Assembly (NCBI GenBank): GCA_003013855.2
Contig: PVNU02000868.1
Span: 4,892,501 to 4,956,500 of the forward strand
Direction: 5' to 3'
DNA: 64,000 bases
Origin: Liriodendron chinense
Lineage: Eukaryota > Streptophyta > Magnoliopsida > Magnoliales > Magnoliaceae
The position numbers and the translations under genes are program-made. Below, piece after piece: positions 47,279-58,414 of this stretch (its first letter is position 1; each line of letters starts with the position of its first letter). Under the pieces are notes generated by a model, which made no database searches, was not told the origin of the DNA, and worked only from the letters and a program-made list of their open reading frames with translations.

Positions 47279-49132
47279 GGGGCTATTTGGCATCTCTACT
47301 CTAATTCAATAAGAGCTGCCTTAATAAGCTCTTTTTGTTTTAGCTTTGGCTTTAAATAAGTCCATTGGGTAAAATCATTTTTTAAAAAATAAAAAGTAAA
47401 AAACTATTAAAATAAGCATGTTTGGCAAAATGTTCAAATAAGAGCTTTTCTAAATGGTAGTTAATGTCATTTTTAAAGATAACAAAAACTCTATTATAAG
47501 AGCAATCATATGATTGTTATAGTGGATCTCCCCATAGATGGACTCCACCCCAAATGACAAAAGAATGGATTGCTACGATTTTCATACTTTAAGGCATTTG
47601 GGATATTCATTATGTCAAACATTGGATGTGGATCGTCTCTCATATGGAGCCCACCTTTGATGTGGATCGTCCGTCTTGTAAGCCAAACCTTCACAATGGA
47701 TTGTCCATCATGCAAGGCTCATCTTGGATGTAGATCATTCATCATAAGGGGCCCACCTTGATGTAGGCCCACCATCAATGGGCCCCTCAATGTCCACTAC
47801 CTATCACATGGAGTTCACATTTGATGCATCCATCATGTGGGCCCTACCTTCAAAGTGGATTGTCCATCATGTAGGGCCCACTTTTTATATCCACCATCCA
47901 TCGTATGGGGTGCACCTATGTGGATCATCCATCATGTGGGCCACTTTTAATATGGGCCTTTCATGATCATGTGGGCCACTTTTAATATGGGTCGTTCATC
48001 ATGTGGGGCCACTTTTAATATGGGTCGTCCATCATGTGAGACCTTGGATGTGGACCGTCCATCACAAGGGGCCACACTTTGATGTGGGTCATCCATTATG
48101 TGAAGCCCACTCTATCCATTATGTGGACCCACCTTGATGCAGACCATTCATTGTGTGGGCCCGACCTTCAATATGGGTCATTCATCATGTGGGCCCACCT
48201 TCAATGTCCATCATCATCATATGGGTCCCACCTTTGATGTGGACTACCCATCAAGTGGGGCCCACTTGATGTGGATGGCCCATCATATTAGGCCAGACTT
48301 TGATGTGGACCATCTATCATGTGGGGCCCACTTGATGTGGATAGTCGAGGCCACATTTTGATCTGGGCCATCCATCATGTGGGACCCACCTTTGATGTCC
48401 ACCATCCATCATGTGGGTCCCACCTTTGTTGTGGATCGTCCATCTTGTGGAGTCCACTTGATGTGGATAGTCCATCATGCGGGGCCACATTTTGATGTGG
48501 GTCATCCATCATGTGGGACCCACCTTTGATGTCCACCATCCATCATGTAGGTCCACCTTTGTCATGGGTCATCCATCATATGGGGCCTAAACTCCAATAT
48601 GGGTCATTCATCATGTGGGAAAGAGAGAGAAGAGAAGATGAGACAAGGCACAAAGGTAATGCTCAAAATGAGAAGGAAATAAATAATATGAGAGAGGGAA
48701 ATAGATAAATAGATAGCACTCGAAATGAGTAGTGTCTTGCCTGCTAGCCCAGTTAGAAGACGCCTAGGTGTTTCAACAGTAGGTCTCAAGTTCAAGTGCT
48801 AAGGAGACACACTAACCGCATTGGTGGGTGGGTGCATCGTGTGACTAACCAAGTGGATGCATTGCCCAACTAACAAGGTGGGTGTGTTGCATAAAAAACC
48901 CATAAAGTATAAGTGTATTTATAGTATTTTTAAAAGTTAGATAAAACCCTAAACTCTACTCACAAAAGCCAAATAAGCTCTTTTTAAAAAAAGTAAATCC
49001 TCCCTAGCCGATTGGACTGGAGCTTATTTGCTACTTTTTAAACCTTCTAATTAGACATTTACCAAACAGTCTAATAGTCTTTTTTTAGAAATAAGTCAAT
49101 GAGCTCTTATTTGTAGAGATGTCAAATGCTCC
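47279..49132. mobile_element. Non-autonomous TIR element with internal minisatellite
   Basis: Ends GGGGCTATTTGGCATCTCTAC and GTAGAGATGTCAAATGCTCC are inverted repeats, and TTAA occurs on both sides (47275-47278 and 49133-49136). About 1.85 kb, no transposase. A 1 kb minisatellite fills the middle. TTAA is compatible with piggyBac, but also with a PIF-type TTA/TAA, so I leave the superfamily open. Confidence 0.6.
47633..48618 (+). repeat. Minisatellite, ~35-40 bp unit, about 25 copies
   Basis: The unit contains catcatgtggg, gcccacctttgatgtgg and a variable spacer (approximately TGGATCGTCCATCATGTGGG plus GCCCACCTTTGATG). Units are diverged and vary in length. It ends sharply at a purine-rich stretch near 48618. 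A shorter array in the opposite orientation lies at about 49385-49580. Confidence 0.85.
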
Positions 49133-49382
49133 TTAATAGAGATGTGAGACATCATATATGATATGATATGACTTCTTGCTGCGAAAAAGCTATAAAGATA
49201 TTGATGTACGTATTTTACTTCTTATTGTAATGAAAGCTAGACTAGGTTACTTTCTTTGAGGTAGTTTGCACCACTTAGGAAAAAGAAAAAAAAAAATACT
49301 ACTTAGGTTATGTATATAGAGATGAATATAGAAAAGGTTTAGGTATCTCACCTAGGTACATACGAAGGTCACTCTCTCTAGA
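49071..49382 (+). repeat. Direct duplicate, first copy
   Basis: About 310 bp repeated at 49905-50217 with ~88-90% identity by eye. It covers the TIR end of the preceding element plus its right flank (gatattgatgta, then cttattg, then gggtcactctctct or close variants). The repeat including flank implies segmental duplication rather than simple transposition. Confidence 0.8.
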
Positions 49383-49734
49383 TGAATGATGGTGCACCCC
49401 ACATGATGAATGATGGATATCAAAAGTGAGCCCCACATGATAGACAATCCACTTCAAAGGTAGGGCTTACACTATGGACACATCAAATGCGAAGTCCACG
49501 TGATGGGTGATGGATAGTGGACATTGAAGGGCCCCACATAAAGGACAATTAGCATTGATGTTAGGCCCCACATGATGGACGGTCCACCAAAACAACCATT
49601 TAGATTGCTCTCATATTAACGTTTAAAAATGACGTCAACTACCATCACCCTTTAAAAAAGGGTTGTAAAAAAGCTACCCTTAAAAAATGATGGATAGTGT
49701 TTGTAAACTTTAAAAATGATGTCAACTACCCTTT

Positions 49735-49894
49735 AAAAAAGCTCTTATTTGAAAGTTTTACCAAACATGTTTATTTTAAATAAGAGTTGTTTTTTTTAGA
49801 TTTTACCAAACGAGCTCATTTAAAACAATAGCTAAAACAAAAATGACTTATTGAAGTAGCTCTTATTTAATTAGAGTAGAGATTCCAAATAAGC
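49735..49894 (-). repeat. Inverted partial copy of the 47279 element end
   Basis: Reverse complement of about 47279-47450: gattccaaataagccc at the outer edge and gctcttatttgaaagttttaccaaacatg inside. With 47279-47470 it makes a widely spaced inverted repeat. Confidence 0.65.
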
Positions 49895-49904
49895 CCTAAA
49901 AGTC

Positions 49905-50217
49905 TTTCTTTCTTTTTTTTTTTAGAAATAAGCCAATAACTCTTATTTGTAGAGATGCCAAATGCCCCTTAATAGAGATATGAGACAACACATATGATAT
50001 AATATGATTTCTTGCTTCGACGAAGCTGTAAAGATATTGATGTATATATTTCACTTCTTATTGCGATGAAATCTAGACTAGGTTGCTTTTTTGAGATAGT
50101 TCGCATCATATAGAAAAAAAAGAGGCAAAATACTACTTAGGTTATGTATGTAAAGATGAATATAGAAAAGGCTTAGGCATCTCACCTAATTAGATACGAG
50201 GGTCACTCTCTCTAATG
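49905..50217 (+). repeat. Direct duplicate, second copy
   Basis: Partner of 49071-49382, again with tagagatgccaaatgcccc and the gatattgatgta block. Confidence 0.8.
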
Positions 50218-51290
50218 TGAGGGAAAACAACTTAATGTGCGTTAAATTTTAAAGATGTCAACGAGATATGTTCTATTGGGTCCATTGAATGTATATGCAC
50301 CGGATTCACATGATTTACATTATTCTCAATGGATACGTCCTTGAGAACAACTAGTGTGCCATACATTCAAATATTTTTAATCATCATACTAAATTAATAG
50401 TTTAGATTGTACCTATGTATAATTTAAAAAAACATTTTCTAACAATGAGATTATTACAAATATAAAGATCCCAAGAGAGAACGTCAACTTCTAATATGGG
50501 CCAAGGCATACAAGTGAATCATAGATAATATACATACTCCATGGTGGGGCCAAAGAGTTTTTCCAACATTGTGGTATTAGAGGGGTCACTACTGAATGAT
50601 ACTATTGCATGAGCCTTCGGTCTATTTGACTGTTTATTTTTTGTGCTTACATCCTACTATAGACATGGTGGAACTAATGGATGGAGTAGATGTCAGAAGT
50701 GGGCCCCACTGATGGACAAGTGGAAAAAAAAAAGGAAGTCACAAGTTAATGAGTTTACTTGTTGGGTGTTTGAAGGGTAAAATGATAGAAAGCCTAATTC
50801 ACCAGGGGTAGATATGTCCAAATTGATATTAATAACTATTTATTTTTTGGAACTGTCAATAAAAAATTAAAAAAAAGTAGGCATATATTAGTTCATAGCT
50901 TAAACCTTTAGGTGTTGTATGAAAAAACCCTTAAAATTTTCAAATAATTCTATCATTTTATTTCAAATATTAATGTCTCAATTTTCTTCAATGAAATGAG
51001 TATCCCTACTTTTTATCAATCATATGGATGCATTTGAATAGTGTATTATAAATCTATAGCCCTCAGATTGGGCAAACTATCCTATAAAAGTGCATCTAAT
51101 AGTTTTAGAGTCCAATTAGGTTATATTTTAGTATGAGATTCTTATATGTGCGTTAGAGTCCTATATTCTTAGATTACTTAGATCTAATTTTTTATCACTC
51201 TGTAATTCATATTAGTGTCTCTTTAATTATTTTAGAAATAACTTTATTTCGAAAGTAGATAGCCGTATTTAAGTCTTATCTTTAAAAGTG
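50218..51290. other. AT-rich intergenic with a reduced module copy
   Basis: No gene recognised. A shortened copy of the palindromic module lies around 50520-50715 (catggtggggcc edge and atggatggagtagatgtcagaagtgggcccca-type edge). Confidence 0.4.
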
Positions 51291-52034
51291 AGTGCCTGTG
51301 TTTGATTTTCATATTACAATATAAAATGCATTGTAAAGTAGCTATCATTACTTACACTTGTATTTATGGATGTTAGCTTAAAGTTGACGTTTACATGTTC
51401 AATGTTTTGGCACAAAACAAAAGTAGGAAAATATTTTAAGCACAACAACCATGGGGCCCACCATAATGTATAGGTCATATCCATGTCGTCCATCCATTCC
51501 GCCAACTCATTTTAGGGCATGGACAAAAAAATGAGGTAGATCTAAAGCTTGGGTGAACCACACCACATTAAAACAATGGAAATTGAACACTTATCGTTGA
51601 TAACTACTTGGGGGCTATAAAAAATTTGGATCGAGTTGATTTTTATGTTTTCACTTTATGTATGTTTGTATGATCTTATGAATAAGTTTGATGACAAATA
51701 AACATTAGCGTGGGCCTTAAAGAAGGTATTAACTTTCAATGATTGAGGTCTGTTTAAGAACATTGTTTCATGTGGTGTGGTCCATTTGAGTTGTGGATTT
51801 CCCTCATTCTTGGATGCATGCCTTAAAACGAGCTTGTGGAGCGGATGAACGGCATGGATATAACATCTTCATCATGGTAGGCCCCATAGCATGTGCATAT
51901 AGAAAGACATAGAATTTAATTAAAATTCACTTGATTTTGAAGCAACAATTTCTCTAAAACCAAACAATTGTAAAGAGTAATGATGAACCATTTATAAGAC
52001 ATTTATATGTAATTGGGAAAAATCAAACGAGCCC
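51291..52034. mobile_element. Second copy of the 36381-type MITE
   Basis: The right end (gggaaaaatcaaacgagccc, then TTA) matches the right end of the 36381 MITE. The left end near 51291 (gtgcctgtgtttgattttc) is its diverged partner. As in the first copy, the interior (about 51447-51895) is the palindromic module in the same position. About 740 bp, noncoding. The left TTA is not preserved. Confidence 0.75.
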
Positions 52035-52510
52035 TTAACATACTTCTAACCATATCCAATAAGGTTCTATTCCTATATTTAGCTACACCATTTTATGGTT
52101 GTGTATGATTCAATGCATATCGAAGAATTACTTATTGCTTTCACTATATTTCTTAAATAACTTAGAACTATATTATACACCCTCATCTGTTTTAAGTATT
52201 TTAATATATTTTTTTGCTTTTTTACATCTATTTTTTATTTTTTAAATAGTATATCTAAATTTTTATAAATTAAATATATATGACCATATCTAAAATAACT
52301 ATTTATAGAAGTTATGAAGTATATCATTCATTTGTGTTTTTACATTCATAGGGTCACATATATTTGAGTGTATTATGTGAGGTTTTTACACTTTCAAAAA
52401 GTTCCTTAGATATTTTTCCTTATAAATAAGTTTTATAAGTTATAAAATTTATATTTAATTTAGGTATTAATCTACAGTTAGACATACATTTTATTTTGTC
52501 ATTATTTATA

Positions 52511-54000
52511 TATTGTTGTCGCACAAATCTGGATAACCAATGAGGTCAATTGAGACCAGCTTTGCAGCCTTTCGCCCCTTCGTCCTTTATAGATGGAAGG
52601 CCAGCTTGAGATCTCCTTGGGTTCACCAAACTTGCAAGAGGAGTACAAAGTAAGCAGGAGGGAGGTGCCGCTGAGTGGCTAGGAATTCTCTGATGCTTAA
52701 GTCAAGTTACAGGACTAACGGAATAAGGGGTTTAAGGCTAAGATATCTCCCTCCTTGGCCTTGGGAATCTAAGCCATATTTATAGGATTTGGGAAAGCTT
52801 TTGAAGAGTTAAATCCTTCTAGGATACATTGGAAGAGTCCCAATTTTAGTAAGATTCTCTCTCCTATCATGTTGGAGAGGTCTTGCTAAGAACTAGAGGT
52901 GGGCAAAGATCCGGGTCAGGCCAAGTTAGTCCTAGTTTGGTTTGGCTTGTTTTTGTGCCACCTCAGTTTGTGGATCGGCTTGGTTTGGGTTTCGAGCTGA
53001 CCCATGTGGCCTGAGTTTGGTTTGCTCTAGAAAAATTTGGTTCGAGCCATGATCAGTTTGGTAGAAAATTTTGAACTGGGGCGGGCTAAGTTCAAATAGG
53101 TGGTGGCTCTTTTTTTGCTTGTTTATTTAAATAGAAAAGAATTTAAAATGTTAGAAAAAAAAAGTACAAACATATCTTACTATATGATGTTTAACATCCT
53201 CCAGAAGAGTGCAGCTTTAAAATAGACATGTAAGAGCATTTTCCAAACAAAAGTACACGAGCATAATTTTACAAGTGCAAGGAAACAGTGTGCATTCATG
53301 CATATGTATTATGTATTATCCATGTCATCATGTATATGTATTATCCATGCTGTCCATTTGTTTTACATATCATTTTAGGACATGATCCCAAAAAGGAATC
53401 ATATCCAAAGCTCAAGTGGATCACATCATAGGAAACAGTGTTCTTACAATCTACGAGCCAAATCAAGCTGAATCAAGCCGAGCTGAATCAAATCGAGCTT
53501 TGAGCCGAGCCGAGCCAGTACTACCCTAGTTTGAGCTTGGTTTGTTTTTCAAACTTGCTTGACTCCGAGGCTTGGTTTGGTTTGAACTTCCATTCGAACT
53601 AATCCAAGTCGAGCTTTTTCAAACCAATTTGAGCTGAGCCTTCGAGCTGGCTTGGTTTGTGCCCAGCTCTACTAATAATAGAATAAGATACTGAAATATT
53701 CAGATCCACTCGGATATCTTGGACCGACTCTGGGAGGTGGTTAGTCAATCCGGCTTACCAAGCTCCCTCACTTGGGGTCCGATCAGGACTATAGACCTCC
53801 CTTAGCTGAGTCAAGGTCTTCGGTGGTGCGTACCCCTTAAACGGAGCGTCATTGACAAGTCATCGGTCTTCGACCTTAACCAACGACCGACCTGCGTTCT
53901 TACTCTGCTTCTTCGCAGTTGTTAAAGCCAATTGTGGTCGTCATCATATGACCTTAGCTCATTCTAGTCTAAGGTCTTGTATTATGGGCCTCTGGGCTTC
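52511..54000 (-). repeat. Probable LTR-like noncoding part of the Tat element
   Basis: From about 52511 (tgttgtcgcacaaatc) the sequence changes from AT-rich to balanced composition. It contains a TATA-like tatttatagg near 52790 and is interrupted by a hAT-like MITE (52894-53671). It abuts the RNase H region of the Tat fragment near 54000. Calling it an LTR is inference, as no second copy is in the window. Confidence 0.35.
52894..53671. mobile_element. hAT-like MITE
   Basis: The inverted ends TAGAGGTGGGCAAA and TTTGTGCCCAGCTCTA fit hAT elements. The 8 bp flanks CTAAGAAC (52886-52893) and CTAATAAT (53672-53679) agree at six of eight positions, as for a decayed 8 bp target duplication. 778 bp, no transposase. 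The interior is rich in ggtttggctt and gagccgagc repeats, and at 53290-53450 holds part of the palindromic module. Confidence 0.72.
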
Positions 54001-54955
54001 TGCCTATGTGTGAGCCAACTTAGAATCTCCACATCGGCGAGCTTGGGTCCTCTTCCTTCTCTTCATCCTCAGGTGGAATACTATTCTGGTAGGTGAATTC
54101 GGCGATAAAGGTTACGATAGCTTGTCCTTTGATGGCTGTTCGAGGATGGTACTAAATGTCATACTCATCGAATTTGATCACCCATTAGGCGAGCCGACCC
54201 GATGCCTTCAATTTTTGCAGCACTTGCCAGAGGGGTTGGTTGGTTGGGATGACTATCAAATGAGCTTGGATGTGCGGTCTCAGTCATCATGATGATGTGA
54301 TCAAGGCCATCACTAGTTTTTTTATCTCTGGATAGCGTGTCTCGGCCTTGACCAAGCATGACTCACGTAGTAGATGGGCCGCTGAATGCCTTCCTCTTCC
54401 CTAATCAAGACTGAGCTAACCACTGTTGGCGAGACAGCCAAGTACAGGATCAACTCTTCCCTAGGCTCGAGTTTGGATAGTAGAGGTGAGGATCCGAAGT
54501 ATCTTTTGAGCTCCTGGAATGCTTGCTCGTACTCCTCAGTCCACATCAATTTCTTGTTGCCCCTTAATTGCTTGAAAAAGGGCAGGCACTATCGGTCACT
54601 CTAGAGACGAATCTATTCATCGCCACCACCCGACCTGTGAGGTGTTGGATCTCCTTCATTATACTTGGCGAGCCCATCTCCACAAGAGCTTGAATTTTGT
54701 TGGGGTTGGCTTCAATCCCCCATTGATGGACCATGAAACCCAAGAACTTGCCCGAGCTGACTTAAAAGGCGCACTTATTCGGGTTGAGTTTCATTCCGTA
54801 TTTTCTCAAGATGTTGAACGTCTCTCTTAAGTTGGTTGGGTGCTCTATCACTTTAGTGTTCTCGATAAGCATATCATCGACGTAGACCTCCATGGTCTTC
54901 CCGATTTGCTCGACAAACATCTTGTTGACCAATCTCTGATACGTGGCTGTTCGCT
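54000..54955 (-). pseudogene. Tat-lineage RT and RNase H fragment
   Basis: On the minus strand, pieces read TATYQRLVNKMFVEQIGKTMEVYVDDML (C-terminal half of RT with the YVDD box), then LRKYGMKLNPNKCAF, WTEEYEQAFQELKRYF and LYLAVSPTVVSSVLIREEEG (RNase H start), and a later WVIKFDEYDI segment. This text is typical of the Tat/Retand branch of Ty3/gypsy. The RT begins abruptly just before ATYQRL at about 54950, the upstream half being absent. Stops and frameshifts are frequent. The missing N-terminal side of a similar RT occurs at 63530-64000. Confidence 0.85.
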
Positions 54956-55914
54956 TCCCCAAGTGTAAGGTTGCGATGTAGTAATAAATCTCGGTAAGAC
55001 CGAGGTTGATCCACAGGGACTTGTGTAGGAATTCACAAACACATCCAATAGTGTCTATTGAGAGCTAACAACCAGATTTTGTATGAGATTGATGTAAGTA
55101 ACAACTTTAAACTAATTTGAAGGTAAACAATTATAAAAAGGTACTAGGGGTTCAAGGATCCACTTGTAGCAATCCTTGATGCTCAATCCGCTGTAGGTTT
55201 CTCACTTTCTCAACTAGAATCGATATTAAGATCTATCTAGCCAGATGATAGAGCTGTTAAACCATATAATCTGTCATACGTAAGGCCAATGTATATGATT
55301 CACTCAATGCAAGCTAGAATGAGCATGCTCAATTGCATATGTCAGTCCCAATTCCGATAACTTAAGTTCATAATCATGATCATCATTAAGTCCTGTCACC
55401 AGACAAAGCTAGATCATGATTTGAACTTGAATCAAATCACATGCACAGTCCCATACATAATTCAGAAAACCAGAAAAGTAGATTTTGGTAGGAAGTCCCC
55501 ACATGAAGATCATGATACTAGAGCTTAATCCAATTCCTCGGATCATACAGGTCTAGACTAGCACACAACAAGTAAGAACTTAAGTAATTCTCCCAAACAT
55601 CTATGAGTCATCATAAGACTAAGAAAAACTACTTAGAACTTGTATTAACTTCAAACCATTGTTCATAATCATAAACCAATCTTAAAACCAACTAAAAACT
55701 GAATTGAAACTATCTTAGATCCACTACAAGCTTCACCTCTTAGCCCTAGCTAAGAGGTTTAGCCGTTCATGATCCAATGAAACATGAACAACTAAGAAAA
55801 ATATAAAAACAGCAAAACAAACTAGAAGGAGTTGTGGAACTCCGAAATCCACTTCCGCCACCTCCAACCTTGCTTAAACTCTTCTAAGATACCCTAGGAA
55901 CGATCCCTAGGTGT

Positions 55915-55924
55915 CCTTTTATAG
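55915..55924 (-). promoter_or_regulatory. TATA box of unit A
   Basis: The minus strand reads CTATAAAAGG. The same motif is found at the matching place in unit B (about 58088-58097). Confidence 0.5.
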
Positions 55925-56028
55925 TGGGGAGGCTCCGTAACCTCAGAATATTCGAGAACTTGCGTAAACTTACGCAGTGCGCAGAGAAAATCGACGCCAG
56001 AAATAGAAAGTTCAAATCTTACGCAGGC

Positions 56029-56236
56029 GACCGGTCGCACGACCGGTCGCAGTGGCTGGACGACCGGTCGTAGATGCTGGACAACCGGTCTCAAAATGGC
56101 ATCAAAGTGTCCAGTGAGTTTCAGGGAATTTTCAACCCGAAAAAGTAATTTAAGGACCGGTCGCACGACCGGTCGCAGAAGTGGACGACCGGTCGCACGA
56201 CCTGTCGTGAACAGTCTAGAAGTGGACGACCGGACG
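56029..56236. repeat. CGACCGGTCG palindrome cluster
   Basis: ACCGGTC occurs seven times (about 56030, 56042, 56063, 56083, 56155, 56168 and 56188), with two one-base variants near 56199 and 56228. Most are full CGACCGGTCG. They are spaced 12-40 bp apart except one 70 bp gap. In the surrounding AT-rich DNA the cluster is striking. Confidence 0.85.
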
Positions 56237-56330
56237 CTTAGCCCCTTTGATCTTATTTGCTTCTAACTAGCATCTTTAAGTCTTCAATTGATGCTTCCTC
56301 TCTCTCATCCCTACAATCACAAATCCATGC

Positions 56331-57012
56331 ATTAGTTTAGTCTATAAACCATAACAACAAGCCAACCAGCATTTTGCTAGTCCCGAGCAAAACATGCGTG
56401 AAACCAATTCCATTCTCCAAAACCCAACTTTCCTTTAGAAACCATTCTTCTATACATCCCAAGATACATAAGTGTAAGAGTTAGAGAAATTAGGTGATAG
56501 AGGTTGAAACCGTAAACTCTCAAAACATAATAAGCACCCATATGAAGTTCCCGCTGATTGGTTGACAAATAGAAGAACTTGAACAAATTCAATCTAGTGT
56601 GTATAGTGAAAATTCTTTTCATGAGTTTCCAGGGTTATCTTCTTCATAAATCAACTAGACTATGGATCTCAAGGTATATAGAGCAACAACAAGCCAATGA
56701 CGGGAATTTGCCTTACTGTCCTTCCGACGTCTTTCACACTACGTCCCATTTCCGGCTTTGGTTACGGGTAGACCATCCCCCGGTTGGTAGTAGGTAGCCC
56801 TGATCGATTTTTCCACCATTTTTCTATCATTCCCAATTTCATCCTTCCTTTTCCTTTTTCTTTTAAATTAGATAGGATTTTTAGAAATCCATATCTTTCG
56901 TTATTTTCCCATGAACAAGAATGGATAAAGTACCACGGCTTGATGTCTCAACACCTTGAATCAAAATCTAACTAATCCACAAATCACATTTTTCTTGCTA
57001 CAATCCGAAGAT
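56331..57012 (-). other. Athila-type 3' untranslated tail
   Basis: The minus strand contains GCTCGGGACTAGCAAAATG (about 56373-56391), a short hairpin often seen before the 3' LTR of Athila/Tat elements. A purine-rich stretch GGGATGAGAGAGAGGAAGC (about 56294-56312) follows and is a polypurine-tract candidate. No coding. Confidence 0.4.
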
Positions 57013-58363
57013 TGCACACCCAAGTGCAGGTAGCGAAGTAGTAAAATACTCGGTAAGACCGAGGTCGATCCATAGGGATTGGGGTTAAGAACACTTAGAG
57101 GAATTAGTTTAGGTGAGTGAGATGAAATTTGGTTTATCCACGTGAGTGGAGCAAGTTGTGTGTGGTGAAGGACAAAGATAGAAAAGGGGCTAAGGCATCA
57201 GGGATCCACCTTTGATTCATTCACAAGATTTGATTTATTGGTCCAACTATAACTCAACTGGAATTGAATAAAGATTCATTCCAATCGGAAGATAAAACAG
57301 TTAAAACATTTGCATATTTCATAAAAGATGGTGATCTGAACCGATTGATTTAACCATGAAGCACTCGTTAGTTGATTGCAGGGAATTCCAAGCATCCACT
57401 GTGCCCGGAGTCGACAATGGATCAAGGAATTGTACAGATCAACAACTTTGCCAACAAGTCAACCGATAAGATCACAATTCATACGATCAAATGCATACTT
57501 ACAAGATAGGAGGCTTTGATTGACCGATCCAACCGTTAAGATCTCGTCTATCGATCGCAGGGAATCCAAAGCATCCAATGTGCCCGGAGTCTACAATGGA
57601 TCAAGGGATTTTACAGATCGATGACTTTACCTGCACTAGCTCGATGACCGTAGGGAATCCAAAGCATCCAACGTGCCCGGAGTCGACGATGGATCAAGGG
57701 ACTTTATCGATCATGAACTAGCTAATTGGTGTGCAAGGGATCCCAAGCATCCAACGTGCCCGGAGTCGACGATGGATCAAGGGGCTTGTACAACAATAGC
57801 GTCCGCCGAGGTGGATAACCAAACCAATCAACCAAAGAGAACTCCAACAATTACACCACACAATGTTGAACCAAAAGAACCATAGCTTGCAAATTTCTTC
57901 AAAGGCTTCACCCCTAGCCTTAGCTAGAGGTTTAGCCAACCATGCTACAATGGAAGACTAAATTCTCTACAAAGGAAAAACTACACTACTCTACTTCTAC
58001 AAAGAAAAAGAAGAAAAGAAAAGAAGACTTGGATTGTGGGATGATTTTGGATTTTGAGGGATTGATTCAAATGAGGAGGAGAGGCCTCCTTTTATAGCCT
58101 TATGAGGAGCTTCCAAGCCTCCTCCCAATCCTAGGTGGCACACCAAAAGTTTCTTTAGGTTTGGGAATGGAGTTAGGTTTGGAGTGCCCAAAGCAAACTT
58201 TGCTTTTAGGTTTGGGCTTGGAGTTAGGCTTGGATGGACATGTGGCAAGAAAAGTACTCCAAGCCTAGGTGTCACTCCAAGCCTAAAGCAACTTTTCTTT
58301 TAGGTTTGGGCTTAGAGTGAGGCTTGGATGATGAGGTGGCATTCCATGCCTTACACATGTGTG

Positions 58364-58414
<51 letters not shown>

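Larger units (their letters stand above)
54962..56330 (-). repeat. LTR-like unit A
   Basis: Starts with the landmark aagtgtaaggttgcg, gtaataaatctcggtaag and gatccacaggga, which recurs at 57021 in unit B. The two share further landmarks: a ctagctaagaggtttagcc block (55745) and ccttttatagtgggg (55915). On the minus strand the last reads CTATAAAAGG, a good TATA box. This order suggests minus-strand LTRs of one family. The right boundary is not exact. Nine CGACCGGTCG-like motifs lie upstream of the TATA box. Confidence 0.5.

Noticed and set aside
47633..48618. CRISPR-like array of regularly spaced repeats
   Set aside because: Units are diverged and directly adjacent with no unique spacers, and the genome is a plant. 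It is a minisatellite.
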